Positions 17,154 to 26,069 of a stretch of DNA of 64,000 bases are shown in pieces; the stretch's first letter is position 1, and the number at the start of each line of letters is the position of its first letter. Source of the DNA: Bifidobacterium asteroides (GTDB lineage Bacteria > Actinomycetota > Actinomycetes > Actinomycetales > Bifidobacteriaceae); contig NZ_CP048272.1 in assembly GCF_019469425.1 (NCBI RefSeq), positions 434,001-498,000 of the forward strand, in the 5' to 3' direction. The notes beneath the pieces were generated by a model. The model had not been told where the DNA came from. It worked only from the letters and a program-made list of their open reading frames with translations, and ran no database searches. Both the position numbers and the translations under genes were made by a program.

Positions 17154-17169
17154 GCGGAAACGTTTTTGC
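17154..17169. promoter_or_regulatory. LacI-type operator, rbs site 2
   Basis: GCGGAAACGTTTTTGC has a central CG and six of eight symmetric arm positions. It lies 44 bases downstream of site 1, about four helical turns, so two repressor dimers could bind on one face. Confidence 0.45.
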
Positions 17170-17396
17170 ATTGGTTATGGATGTGGACGATGATTGTTCA
17201 CTCATACCCAAAGAGCGCAATCAATCCGTATCCCCGACGTCGCGGATCTATAGAAGTCGTATGAATCAAGTCAGACATTCATCCCTACTCTTCTGGAACT
17301 TTTTGTACCTGCTCGATTGATAGAGCAATCAGGCTGGTGCGCAAGGGACGTCGTCAGGTGAGTACTGAATGCTAGCGTTTACTGAGAGGAGGTGTG

Positions 17397-18404
17397 ATGG
17401 CATACGTGACAATCCGCGAAGTGGCCCAACGTGCCGGGGTATCGGTATCTACGGTTTCCAGGGCATTGAACCATGCTGGACGTGTATCCCACGTGACCGA
17501 AGCGAGAATAGAACAAATCGCCAAGGAACTGGATTATATACCGGATTCGCGGGCCCGAGCCATGCGTTCTTCCAGAACCAAGACCGTGGGTTTGCTGGTT
17601 CCAGATATCCGTAACGGTTACTTTGCAGACTTGGCGTATGCGATTCAAGACACCTTATTTAAACGAAATTACAGCACGTTCATTGGTACCTCTTCAGAAA
17701 GCGGTTCTCGTCAGGATGCCTTTATCATGAGCATTCTGTCGCAACGAATCGATGGAGTCATCATCGTTCCACAGGGGGAGCAGACGAGGGCCCTGCGTCA
17801 GCTTGTAGCACGCGGCCTGCCGGTGATCTTCGTTGATCGGCATGTCAAGGGCATGCGAGATGTCCCGGTGGTGGATTCCGATCCTTTCCCTGGCATGGAG
17901 TCGGCTCTGCGTGATGTTCGTGACCACGGATTCAGCAAGGTTGGTTATGTGTCCGGCCCGGTGTTGGATTCTCCGTCCTTGCAAGAGCGCGAACTGGCTT
18001 TTCGGCAGGTGGCATCTCGTTTGTTTGGTGAAGAGAACCTATTCGTGGAATCGACCAGTTTTGATCAGGCTTCCTGCGCTTCTGTCCTTCAACGTATGAG
18101 TGACGTAGGTGCGGATGCCATGATATTCGGGTATTCGCCGGATGCGGTGAGAGCGATGTCTCTGTTGAATGACACAGGCGCCACGCTGGGTGAGGAAATG
18201 TCGATGATCTCGTTTGATGATCTGGACATTTTTTCGCTTTCATCTCCCAAGATCTCGGTCATATCCCAACAAGTGCAGGAAATCGGCCACAAGGGTGCAC
18301 GTCTTTTCCTGGATATGTTGGCTGGCAAGGAAATCGAGTTTCACGAGCGAGTGAAGACGATTTACATACCCCGAGGTTCACTGGGTACTCCGAGAATAAG
18401 GTAA
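17397..18404 (+). CDS. LacI-family transcriptional regulator, probable ribose repressor
   Basis: This 335-residue protein has an N-terminal LacI helix-turn-helix (TIREVAQRAGVSVSTVSRAL) and hinge (SRARAMRSSRTKTVG), then a periplasmic-binding-protein-like sensor domain of the RbsR/CcpA type (NGYFADLAYAIQ, IDGVIIVP, VIFVDRH, SMISFDDLDI). ATG 17397 follows GAGAGGAGG at good spacing. It is the first gene on the strand before rbsA, rbsC, rbsB and rbsD, so ribose or a phosphorylated derivative is the likely effector. Candidate operators lie upstream of the gene. Confidence 0.87.
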   Translation: MAYVTIREVAQRAGVSVSTVSRALNHAGRVSHVTEARIEQIAKELDYIPDSRARAMRSSRTKTVGLLVPDIRNGYFADLAYAIQDTLFKRNYSTFIGTSSESGSRQDAFIMSILSQRIDGVIIVPQGEQTRALRQLVARGLPVIFVDRHVKGMRDVPVVDSDPFPGMESALRDVRDHGFSKVGYVSGPVLDSPSLQERELAFRQVASRLFGEENLFVESTSFDQASCASVLQRMSDVGADAMIFGYSPDAVRAMSLLNDTGATLGEEMSMISFDDLDIFSLSSPKISVISQQVQEIGHKGARLFLDMLAGKEIEFHERVKTIYIPRGSLGTPRIR

Positions 18405-18570
18405 TCACCCTTGCCTCACCTGCAATAGGGGAAGAGGGAACCGGCGACGACCCAGTTCGCACGGGTAAGCCGATTATAAAGAGCGGTACTTCACTGCTGT
18501 AGCCCGCTTTTCGCACGGCCCGATGAATGATTTCAATAAGCGCAGCCGCAATGGAGCTCATTGAGTTTAT

Positions 18571-20085
18571 ATGAAAGTGAACACTATGACACAATTATCT
18601 CTTGTCGGAGTATCGAAAAAGTTCGGCGTTACCAAGGTGGTCGATCGAGTATCTATTACCGTTGAACCAGGCAAGGTACACGTTCTTCTTGGGGAAAACG
18701 GTGCAGGTAAGTCCACGGTCATCAAAATGATGAGCGGAATTTACCAGCCGGATGAGGGACACATCGAAATCGACGGTCAACAGGTACGCATTCCGAATGT
18801 CGATGCTGCCAGGAAGCTGGGGATTGCAGTCATCCATCAAGAGCTGAATATGGTTCCCCAACTCTCGATCATGGAAAATCTGTTCTTGGGTAATCTGCCT
18901 TCCTCATCTGGCTTAGTGAATAAGAGAGCAATGAAGCGCAAGGCCAAAGAGGCCTTGAAGCTGATACAGCTGGATGAGGATGTCTCCAAGCCGATGGGGG
19001 AGCTAGGCGTGGCCCGTCAGCAGATGGTAGAGATAGCAAAGGCGCTCATGCAGGACGCATCCATTCTTATCCTGGACGAGCCCACCGCTGCCTTGACTCA
19101 CCGTGAGTGTGAGCATCTCTTCGACATCATGCGTGATCTCAAGGCCAAGGGTGTGGGCATGGTCTTCATCTCCCACCATCTAGATGAGCTCGCCAAGGTG
19201 GGCGATATCGTTACTGTCTTGCGCGATGGGCAGTATATCGATACTGTTCCTGCAACCACGCCGGAGCCTGAGCTTATAAAGCTCATGGTTGGGCGCAACA
19301 TTGAGGATCAGTATCCTCGCCAGGCGCAGAAGCCCGGAAAGGTGCTTCTGAAAGTAGACGGCCTGACCCGCCAAGGCACCATGGAGGACGTTTCCTTCGA
19401 ACTCAAGGCAGGAGAGGTGGTCGGCATGGCCGGCTTGGTTGGGGCGGGTAGGACGGAAGTCATCCGGGCCATCTTCGGCGCTGATGATTATGACTCTGGT
19501 TCAGTGGCCGTAGAAGGCAAAGCTCTTCCTAAGAATTCCATCAATGCGGCTATAAACGCTGGGGTTGGTCTAGTACCTGAAGACAGACGCGCACAGGGGC
19601 TTATCGCAGAGGCAGCGGTCAGTGAGAATCTGGGCCTGCCTACCATGCGTTCAACTGCCCATATGGGGTTCGTGGATCGCTCTGGACAAAAGAAACGCGA
19701 AGAGCTGACTGCCGAAAAACTGTCGATCCGCATGGCGGACATCAATCAAAGCGCCGGGTCCCTGTCGGGAGGCAATCAGCAGAAAGTCGTATTCGGCAAA
19801 TGGGCCATGGCTCAGGTCAAGGTCCTGCTTTTGGACGAGCCCACGCGTGGTGTGGATGTCGGGGCTCGTGTCGAAATTTACGAGCTGATCAACCAGGTAA
19901 CTGCCAACGGTGGGGCGGTGCTCATGGCTTCCTCAGATCTGCCGGAGGTCCTGGGCATGTCTGATCGAGTCATCGTCATGAGCAACGGCAAGGTCAGCGG
20001 CTCCATGATCGCCGCCGAGGCTGATCAGCAGAAAGTCATGGCGTTGGCAGTGTCCCATATGGATGAAGCAGCCGCAAACGGCTGA
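18571..20085 (+). CDS. rbsA: Ribose ABC transporter ATP-binding protein (double ATPase)
   Basis: This is a 504-residue CUT2-type protein with two fused nucleotide-binding domains. The first has Walker A GENGAGKS, Q-loop VIHQELNM and Walker B LILDEPTAAL. The second has the degenerate GLVGAGRTE loop, LSGGNQQKV signature and LLLDEPTRGVDVGA, exactly as in RbsA. It powers sugar import with RbsC and RbsB. The start is uncertain: ATG 18571 and ATG 18586 are in frame and neither has a strong ribosome site. It follows lacI after 166 bases and precedes rbsC by 20. Confidence 0.9.
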   Translation: MKVNTMTQLSLVGVSKKFGVTKVVDRVSITVEPGKVHVLLGENGAGKSTVIKMMSGIYQPDEGHIEIDGQQVRIPNVDAARKLGIAVIHQELNMVPQLSIMENLFLGNLPSSSGLVNKRAMKRKAKEALKLIQLDEDVSKPMGELGVARQQMVEIAKALMQDASILILDEPTAALTHRECEHLFDIMRDLKAKGVGMVFISHHLDELAKVGDIVTVLRDGQYIDTVPATTPEPELIKLMVGRNIEDQYPRQAQKPGKVLLKVDGLTRQGTMEDVSFELKAGEVVGMAGLVGAGRTEVIRAIFGADDYDSGSVAVEGKALPKNSINAAINAGVGLVPEDRRAQGLIAEAAVSENLGLPTMRSTAHMGFVDRSGQKKREELTAEKLSIRMADINQSAGSLSGGNQQKVVFGKWAMAQVKVLLLDEPTRGVDVGARVEIYELINQVTANGGAVLMASSDLPEVLGMSDRVIVMSNGKVSGSMIAAEADQQKVMALAVSHMDEAAANG

Positions 20086-20105
20086 TCAAAGCGTGAAGGA
20101 GAAAA

Positions 20106-21092
20106 ATGTCTGAAAAGATGAATGAGGGCAACACAGCTGTCAGAAGATCCGCAGGGGAAGAAATCAAGAGATTCGCCATGAGGAATGGGGCCTTGATTGG
20201 CCTTATACTGCTGGCTGTCGTTCTTTCCCTCGCCGCACCTGCCTTCCTCACTGGGTCGAACATCCTTAACGTAGGCATACAGGCTGCGACAGTCGCCATC
20301 CTGGCTTTCGGGGAAACCTTTGCCATTGTTGCCGCTGGCATTGATCTTTCCGTCGGATCTGTTGCGGCTGTTTCCAGTATGTTCGCTGCGTATGCCGGAG
20401 CCTCCATGGGTATGCCGGCATGGTTGACTGTTGTCGTTGGCATCGTAGCCGGTGCTGTCTTCGGAGCCTTGAGCGGCATCGCCAATGCGTATCTCAAGCT
20501 TCCCTCCTTCATTGCTACATTGGCGATGATGTCGGTTGCCAGAGGGTTGACACTGGTCATATCGGACGGCAGACCTATCAGCACCTCAGCTGTGGTAAAT
20601 TTCTTCGGAGGTACGATCCTCAATATTCCGGTACCCATTGTCATGATGATCATCATGGGGATCATCGCAGCTATTATTTTGAATTTCACAACCATTGGAC
20701 GTTCCATGTATGCCGTCGGCGGCAACATGGAGGCTTCCAGGTTGTCTGGCATTTCAGTTCATAAGACGCAGATAGTCGTCTTCATTCTTTCAGGCATCTT
20801 CGCGGCCGTGGCCGGGCTGGTTATTGCGGGTCGGCTCCACTCTGCACAGCCGCAGGCTGCTACGGGATATGAAATGGATGCCATCGCTTCGACTGTCATC
20901 GGTGGAGCCTCCCTTTCCGGAGGCAAAGGTAAAGTCTCCGGGACTTTCGTGGGCGCCATTCTTCTTGCAGTAATCCGTAATGGCCTCAATATCCTGAATG
21001 TCTCCTCCTTCTGGCAGCAGGTTGTCATCGGTCTTGTGATCGCAGCTGCCGTGAGCTTTGATACCTTGCGCCGCAAAGAGGATGCTCACTGA
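20106..21092 (+). CDS. rbsC: Ribose ABC transporter permease
   Basis: This is a 328-residue polytopic membrane protein of the BPD_transp_2 / RbsC family with about nine to ten hydrophobic helices. Typical segments are GETFAIVAAGIDLSVGSV in the first half, the EAA-like NAYLKLPSFIATLAMM region, and GGASLSGGKGKVSGTFVGA near the C-terminus. AAGGAG lies eight bases before the ATG. CUT2 systems use one permease gene as a homodimer, which fits the single copy here. Confidence 0.92.
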   Translation: MSEKMNEGNTAVRRSAGEEIKRFAMRNGALIGLILLAVVLSLAAPAFLTGSNILNVGIQAATVAILAFGETFAIVAAGIDLSVGSVAAVSSMFAAYAGASMGMPAWLTVVVGIVAGAVFGALSGIANAYLKLPSFIATLAMMSVARGLTLVISDGRPISTSAVVNFFGGTILNIPVPIVMMIIMGIIAAIILNFTTIGRSMYAVGGNMEASRLSGISVHKTQIVVFILSGIFAAVAGLVIAGRLHSAQPQAATGYEMDAIASTVIGGASLSGGKGKVSGTFVGAILLAVIRNGLNILNVSSFWQQVVIGLVIAAAVSFDTLRRKEDAH

Positions 21093-21130
21093 AACCAAAC
21101 AAGTAGCAAAAAACAAGGAAAGAGAATGAA

Positions 21131-22078
21131 ATGATTAATGTGAAATTCCAAAAGGGCTTGAAAGCAGCTCTGGCACTGGTATGTGCTGGCACGTTTATGG
21201 CGGGTCTGTCGGCATGCGGACCGTCAAGCTCATCTTCTGGCAATGAAAAGGTGACTCTCCTGGTATCCACACTCAATAATCCCTTCTTCGTGGATCTTCG
21301 GGACGGGGCAAAGGCAGAGGCCCAGAAGCTAAATATCGACCTTCAGGTTTCGGATGCTCAGAATGATTCAGCGACTCAGCAGAACCAAGCCCAGAATGCT
21401 CAATCACAAGGGGCCAAGGCTGTGATCATCAATCCAGTGGATTCAGATGCAGCTGCATCAGCCGTTGCTCCTCTCCTCTCCTCTAAGGTGCCGGTCATAT
21501 CCGTGGACCGTGCCGTCACTGGCGAGAGCGTCGACTCTCATATTGCTTCCAACAATGTGGCTGGCGGCGCCCAGGCAGCTGATGAGCTTGCCAAGTCTAT
21601 CGGCGAGAAAGGCAAGGTCATCATCCTGCAGGGGACTCCCGGAGCAGCTTCTACTCGTGATCGCGGCAAGGGCTTTAAGGATCGGATTAAGAAGTACTCA
21701 GGTATTCAGGTCGTAGCTGAGCAGACGGCCAACTTCGATCGTGCAGAAGCTCTCAATGTCACAACCAACCTCATGCAATCACACCCGGATGCCACAGGCA
21801 TCTATGCTGAGAATGACGAGATGCTCCTAGGCGGCGTTCAAGCCTTGGGTGAAAAAGCTGGCAAGGATGTCAAAATCTTCGGCTTCGACGGAACCAAAGA
21901 CGGACTCAAATCAGTCGCTGATGGCAAGGCTGTGGGCACCATAGCCCAGCAGCCTAAGGTGCTGGGCCAGAAGGCAGTCCAGGCGGCTTCGAGGATTCTC
22001 AAGGGTCAGAAAGTCCAAAAGACACAGGCAATTGAGGTGAAGACCGTGACCAAGGAAAATGTTTCGCAATTCCAGTAA
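21131..22078 (+). CDS. rbsB: Ribose-binding lipoprotein
   Basis: This is a 315-residue substrate-binding protein. It has a lipoprotein signal peptide with lipobox LSAC (cysteine near residue 33), followed by a Ser-rich linker and a type I periplasmic-binding fold. TLNNPFFVDLRDGAKAEA, ISVDRAVTG and IFGFDGTKDGLKSVADG match the RbsB sugar pocket strands. After cleavage it should be anchored outside the cytoplasmic membrane and deliver ribose to RbsAC. A strong hairpin lies between it and rbsD. Confidence 0.92.
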   Translation: MINVKFQKGLKAALALVCAGTFMAGLSACGPSSSSSGNEKVTLLVSTLNNPFFVDLRDGAKAEAQKLNIDLQVSDAQNDSATQQNQAQNAQSQGAKAVIINPVDSDAAASAVAPLLSSKVPVISVDRAVTGESVDSHIASNNVAGGAQAADELAKSIGEKGKVIILQGTPGAASTRDRGKGFKDRIKKYSGIQVVAEQTANFDRAEALNVTTNLMQSHPDATGIYAENDEMLLGGVQALGEKAGKDVKIFGFDGTKDGLKSVADGKAVGTIAQQPKVLGQKAVQAASRILKGQKVQKTQAIEVKTVTKENVSQFQ

Positions 22079-22095
22079 AGGATTGGCATGCGAAC

Positions 22096-22127
22096 GACAC
22101 GGGTGCGGCTCTTGCCGCACCCGTGTC
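22096..22127 (+). terminator. Strong intra-operon hairpin between rbsB and rbsD
   Basis: There is a perfect 13-base inverted repeat (GACACGGGTGCGG / CCGCACCCGTGTC), extendable to 14 pairs with a TCTT loop. No T tract follows. It lies 17 bases after the rbsB stop and 32 bases before rbsD. It probably protects the upstream message from 3' decay or causes partial termination, raising binding protein over RbsD. Confidence 0.6.
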
Positions 22128-22159
22128 ATCGTGCGCACAAAGCATGTAAGGGGAACAAA

Positions 22160-22555
22160 ATGCTAACTCATGGGATATTGAATGCGCAGATGGCCGCCGC
22201 AGTGGCTCGGCTCAGACACAAGGATAGGTTTGTCATATCAGATGCAGGCCTGCCAGTTCCGGATGGTGTGGAAGTGATTGACTTGGCAGTGGCTTTTGGA
22301 GTGCCTCGTTTTTGTCAGGTCTTGGATGTGCTTAAACCGGAATTAATTCTGGAGTCAGGCCTTATGGCGGATGAAGCTAGAGGGACCGAAGCCGAACGCT
22401 GGGTGAAGGATCGTTTCGATATTCCCCTAACATACTGCACGCATGATGGCGAAAACGGTTTCAAAACCAGAATGAAAGGTGTGCGATTCGTCATACGCAC
22501 CGGTGAAACGACTTCATATTCTAATGTGATTTTTCGCTGCGGGGTTCCCTTCTGA
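22160..22555 (+). CDS. rbsD: D-ribose pyranase
   Basis: This 131-residue RbsD/FucU-family enzyme interconverts the pyranose and furanose forms of ribose after uptake. MLTHGILNAQMAAAVARLRHKD contains the start and the catalytic-region histidine; SDAGLPVPDGVEVIDLAV is the family hallmark, and the C-terminal TGETTSYSNVIF matches. AGGGGA precedes the ATG. It ends the ribose operon; no ribokinase gene is present in the window, so phosphorylation must be encoded elsewhere. Confidence 0.93.
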   Translation: MLTHGILNAQMAAAVARLRHKDRFVISDAGLPVPDGVEVIDLAVAFGVPRFCQVLDVLKPELILESGLMADEARGTEAERWVKDRFDIPLTYCTHDGENGFKTRMKGVRFVIRTGETTSYSNVIFRCGVPF

Positions 22556-22709
22556 ATTTGACTGATAAGAGCAGACAAGGTGAGGGTACAGTTGTTCTTT
22601 ACTATTTTGGCCGCTTCTTAATGATCGTCAGAGGCGTCTTCTCGTTCTTATTCTACGAGATTAGAAGCTGTGGATTATAAGAAGGCTGCTCGAAACTGAT
22701 GAGCAATCC

Positions 22710-23615
22710 TTAGCTCTTCTTGTCTTCCATGCCGCCTATCTGCAGCTCGACCTCCTGGACCAGGTAGTCCTGGCCGGCCAAAGCGCGGGTGGCGGCATCC
22801 TGCATATCGGCGGCGATCACGCCCTGCTTGGCGAACATGACCACCTGGCCCTTGATGCCGTAAGGGGTGAAGCCCTGGAGCTGGGCAATGGGTGGGTTGG
22901 ATGGCATGGCCATGCCCTTGGTTGCCTGGGCCACCACCTGTGCAATTGAATGTGAGGACTTGGCTATATCGGCATCCCCTCGCAGGGTGAAGGGAACCGT
23001 GGTGGCGGCCTCACCGGCCTCGGTGATCTTCTCGAGCGCCGTGGTGTTGAGGATGGAGTTGGGGATCAGCAGCTGGTTGCCGGTCCTGTCGATGACGATG
23101 GTATGACGCCAGGTCACATCGCGGACGGTTCCGGTGGTGCCCTGGATGGTGATGATATCGCCGGGCTGGACCACCTTGCTGACCATCAGTCCGAATCCGC
23201 CGACAATGTTGGCAATCGTATCCTTCAATCCGAAGGATAGGGCAAGGCCGCTGACGCCCAAGGCGGCGACCACAGTGGACGGGTTGATTCCGAAAACGGG
23301 TTGCAGGACTGTGGCAGCAGCGAAGATCCAGATCAGGGCGCGGACGATGTTGACGAAGATTGAGGCACTGGGCAGGTTGGTCCGTTCCAGGGCACGTCGC
23401 ATGGCCGCCGCTACGATCTTGGAGATCAACGCAGCGCATACGGCCACGACGATCAGAAGGATGATCTTTCCGAAGTTCTGACGGAACCAGTAGATGACGG
23501 CATCGCTGAAGCTGGAGATGGCCTGTTCGGATCTTCCCATGGGATCCTTATCCGTAGTGATGCTTGTGCTGGTCAGAGCTGAAACCTCGCTGGCAAAATT
23601 GACGGTCAGATTCAT
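22710..23615 (-). CDS. Small-conductance mechanosensitive channel (MscS family)
   Basis: This is a 301-residue protein. Membrane helices are visible near residues 42-62 and 75-100, then the pore helix TVVAALGVSGLALSFGLKD, followed by the MscS beta domain (VVQPGDIITIQGTTGTVRDV, LLIPNSILNTTALEKI) and an alpha/beta C-terminal domain. Such channels open under membrane tension and release solutes on hypo-osmotic shock. The ATG at 23615 overlaps the stop of the upstream GNAT gene by one base (TGATG), so translation is coupled. The N-terminal tail of about 35 residues is Ser/Thr-rich. Confidence 0.9.
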   Translation of the reverse strand: MNLTVNFASEVSALTSTSITTDKDPMGRSEQAISSFSDAVIYWFRQNFGKIILLIVVAVCAALISKIVAAAMRRALERTNLPSASIFVNIVRALIWIFAAATVLQPVFGINPSTVVAALGVSGLALSFGLKDTIANIVGGFGLMVSKVVQPGDIITIQGTTGTVRDVTWRHTIVIDRTGNQLLIPNSILNTTALEKITEAGEAATTVPFTLRGDADIAKSSHSIAQVVAQATKGMAMPSNPPIAQLQGFTPYGIKGQVVMFAKQGVIAADMQDAATRALAGQDYLVQEVELQIGGMEDKKS

Positions 23616-24064
23616 CAGGCCTCGTCCTCTGACTCGCTGCCGGCCTTGCTCGTTAGAGGCTTGTCCATCCACATGTGCGGGCATCCCTCGTCCTGGTCGT
23701 GAATGCCCATGTCCCTATAGCCTAAAGACTTATAGAAGCCCGACACCCGTTCTTGGGCATGGAGTGTGATTCGGTCCGCTCCGTGGCTTCGAGCGGTTTC
23801 CTCCGCTTTGCCTACCAAATTGGCGCCACAATGCTGACCGCGGTAGGGTTTCAGAACAGCCAAGCGGCCCAGGGTCCATGCCTCGTCTCGGTCGGTGAAG
23901 ATTCGGCATACCCCGACGGGTTCATTCCCGTCATAGGCCACAATATGGAGGCTGGCATCGTCGGTTCGATCGAATTCGTTATGAAAGCCCTGCTCCTCCA
24001 CGAATACGGCCTTGCGGATGGCCTTGGCATCCTCGGGAATGGCCTCGCTCACCTCATACCGCAT
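23615..24064 (-). CDS. GNAT family N-acetyltransferase
   Basis: This is a 149-residue single-domain GNAT protein. The acetyl-CoA-binding core is LGRLAVLKPYRGQHCGANLVG (the R/Q-x-x-G-x-G/A loop), preceded by GVCRIFTD and followed by GFYKSLGYRDMG. The N-terminal VFVEEQGFHNEFDRTDD resembles the ElaA/YjcF-like subgroup. Substrate not predictable. It is transcribed with the mechanosensitive channel gene. Confidence 0.85.
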   Translation of the reverse strand: MRYEVSEAIPEDAKAIRKAVFVEEQGFHNEFDRTDDASLHIVAYDGNEPVGVCRIFTDRDEAWTLGRLAVLKPYRGQHCGANLVGKAEETARSHGADRITLHAQERVSGFYKSLGYRDMGIHDQDEGCPHMWMDKPLTSKAGSESEDEA

Positions 24065-24259
24065 GCTTCCTCCTCGCCACGGTCCTCCGTTGTCTCCAAT
24101 CTACCAAGTTTGTCCCTGGGCGTGAACGCATGTCCGGAACCGGATAACGAATGGTAGGTGCGGCTATCGGCTGTCTGACCCAGACGATTACATGAATAGA
24201 GAAGCTGTAAGCAGTGCAAACTTGCAGTAGGGACGCTGAAGTGACGCGGGAACGATGGG

Positions 24260-24937
24260 ATGGCCATGGACAAGGACTCAAAACTGACAGGTGCAGCTGG
24301 CGGAGCCGGTAAAGGGGCTTGGCGCTCGCAGAGGGAGCGGATGCTTGCTGGCGAGCTCTATGATGCCTCGGATCCTGAATTGGGCCAGCTGCGGGTCAAG
24401 GCCCACGAACTTTGCCGTCTTTTCAACGCGTCTTCTGAGCAGGAGCGGGACCTGCGCAGCCGACTTCTGGACGATCTGGTGCCCAAACACGGTCGGGACG
24501 TTGACTTTATGGGGCCTATCTACTTCGACTATGGGTGCTTTACCAAGCTTGGCTCGCGTATCTTCGCCAATTTCAACTTCACTGTTCTGGATACCTGCCC
24601 TGTGCAGATTGGCGACGATGTGATGATCGGCCCCAACGTCACCTTGGCTACGCCCCTGCATCCTCTGCGGTGGCAGGAGCGGAAACTGAGGAGCCATGAG
24701 GATGGCTCCCTCTACGACTACGAGTTAGGCGCTCCAATCACCATCGGATCCAACTGCTGGCTGGCATCAAACGTGACCGTGGCCGGGGGAGTGACCATCG
24801 GCGATGGTGCGGTCATCGGGGCCGGATCCGTGGTCACCCATGACATTGCGCCTGACTCCCTGGCTGCGGGCGTGCCCTGCCGAGCGATCCGGGCCATCAC
24901 CGAGGATGATCGGATGGAACTGCCAGGGGAGGGCTGA
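24260..24937 (+). CDS. Maltose/galactoside O-acetyltransferase (left-handed beta-helix)
   Basis: This 225-residue protein has an N-terminal Mac domain (RERMLAGELYDASDPELGQLR) and hexapeptide repeats forming a left-handed beta helix: ITIGSNCWLASNVTVAGGVTIGDGAVIGAGSVVT. The catalytic His of this family is seen in ATPLHPL. Such enzymes transfer acetyl groups from acetyl-CoA to sugars. It resembles Maa/LacA/NodL. Its 3' end overlaps the convergent ABC ATPase gene by 41 bases. ATG 24266 is a near alternative start. Confidence 0.88.
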   Translation: MAMDKDSKLTGAAGGAGKGAWRSQRERMLAGELYDASDPELGQLRVKAHELCRLFNASSEQERDLRSRLLDDLVPKHGRDVDFMGPIYFDYGCFTKLGSRIFANFNFTVLDTCPVQIGDDVMIGPNVTLATPLHPLRWQERKLRSHEDGSLYDYELGAPITIGSNCWLASNVTVAGGVTIGDGAVIGAGSVVTHDIAPDSLAAGVPCRAIRAITEDDRMELPGEG

Positions 24938-25709
24938 AGGCCTCCTGGTCTGGCAGAGCATCCATGCTGGCCAGTTGCCGGGCTATGTTCTGCGGGTCTC
25001 CGCCCGGGCAGGTTGCCTGAATGCGTCCGTCTTGGAGGAAGATGACGCGGTGGGCCCGGGCGGCGACATTGGGGTCGTGGGTCACCATGAGGATGGTCTG
25101 GCCGCTGCGGACGGCCAGGTCGAAGAGGTCCATGACCTCCCGCGAGCTATGGGTGTCCAAGGCGCCGGTGGGCTCGTCGGCCATAATGATCTCCGGGCTG
25201 GCGGCCAGGGACCTCGCGATGGCCACGCGCTGCTGCTGGCCTCCGCTCATGTCGGCCGGATAGGTGTTGGCGTACCCTTCCAATCCGACGCTCGACAGGG
25301 CAGACAGGGCTGCTTGGACGGAGATTTTCCTGCCGCCGAAGAGGCTGGACAGCATGGTGTTCTGCAGGCAGGTGAAGGCGTTGACCAGGTTGTAGTCCTG
25401 GAAGACGAAGCCGATATGGTCGCGCCGGAGTCTGGTCAGCTCCTTCTCCTTCATTCGTGTCAGGTCTTCCCCGGCGATGGCCACCTTGCCCTGCCTGACC
25501 TGGAGCAGCCCTGCGGCGCAATAGAGGAGGGTCGATTTGCCGGCGCCTGAAGGGCCCATGATGGCCGTCCAGGCCCCTGCCTGACACTCCAGGCTGATCT
25601 CGTCTAGCACCCGGGCTCCCTGCTTCTGCCGAGTTCCGTAGTCGTAGCAGATCTTGTTCAGAATGAGTGGGGTCTGCATGTATGGTTTCTTTGCCGTCCG
25701 ATGCTGCAT
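24897..25709 (-). CDS. Orphan ABC transporter ATP-binding protein (MacB/LolD type)
   Basis: This 270-residue single ATPase has Walker A GPSGAGKST, Q-loop FVFQDYNLV, signature MSGGQQQRVAIA and Walker B IIMADEPTGALD, the pattern of ATPases that serve FtsX/MacB-type permeases. No permease gene lies next to it, which is unusual. ATG 25709 is chosen because AAGGAAGG stands five bases before it; an in-frame ATG at 25754 is less well supported. It is divergent from a damaged HTH-membrane regulator gene. Confidence 0.85.
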   Translation of the reverse strand: MQHRTAKKPYMQTPLILNKICYDYGTRQKQGARVLDEISLECQAGAWTAIMGPSGAGKSTLLYCAAGLLQVRQGKVAIAGEDLTRMKEKELTRLRRDHIGFVFQDYNLVNAFTCLQNTMLSSLFGGRKISVQAALSALSSVGLEGYANTYPADMSGGQQQRVAIARSLAASPEIIMADEPTGALDTHSSREVMDLFDLAVRSGQTILMVTHDPNVAARAHRVIFLQDGRIQATCPGGDPQNIARQLASMDALPDQEAFSPPLAVPSDHPR

Positions 25710-26069
25710 CCTTGCCTTCCTTTCGGCCGTCGCCTGCTTGGTCTCTTCCTCCATAAGACCATGGCGAGCGCTCCTGTCAGGGTGTTTTCAGGGTCGAATC
25801 GGGGACGATTCAGGGTTGTGGTTCGCAAGATTCGCATTCCTTCCGGAAGGGAGGGGAGGGGGATTGATGGGCGCGTTATTCACAGGCTGACAGGGACTTA
25901 GCGACCGCTTGTTTCCTTGAAACTGCAAGGATGTAACCGTCGGTTGACAGAAAATATTGGTGTCTTTGCCAGAGGCGACCCGAAGCTGGTGGGGGCCGGG
26001 GACCTGGGTATTCCATCATGGTTCCGTCGCCGGGTGAATCGGCGTCCCGTCGATCGGAAGAAAAACATC
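25710..26069. other. Divergent intergenic region
   Basis: These 360 bases lie between the ABC ATPase and the HTH gene. They contain a 12-base perfect palindrome CCTTCCGGAAGG (25839-25850) and an inverted repeat TCCTTG-N6-CAAGGA (25914-25931), either of which could be an operator. No further gene is evident. Confidence 0.35.

Larger units (their letters stand above)
16626..17396 (+). other. Long intergenic leader ahead of the lacI-rbs operon
   Basis: These 771 bases separate ddl from lacI. The first 450 bases show nothing recognisable. From 17079 there is a probable promoter and two LacI-like operators. A frame of 47 codons at 17177-17320 lacks a ribosome site. The transcript leader would be nearly 290 bases, which is long for this kind of operon. 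Base composition is visibly less G+C-rich than the flanking backbone. Confidence 0.5.

Noticed and set aside
17177-17320. 47-codon frame in the leader of the lacI-rbs operon
   Set aside because: No ribosome site, no recognisable sequence, and mixed codon use. It is noted only as part of the intergenic description.
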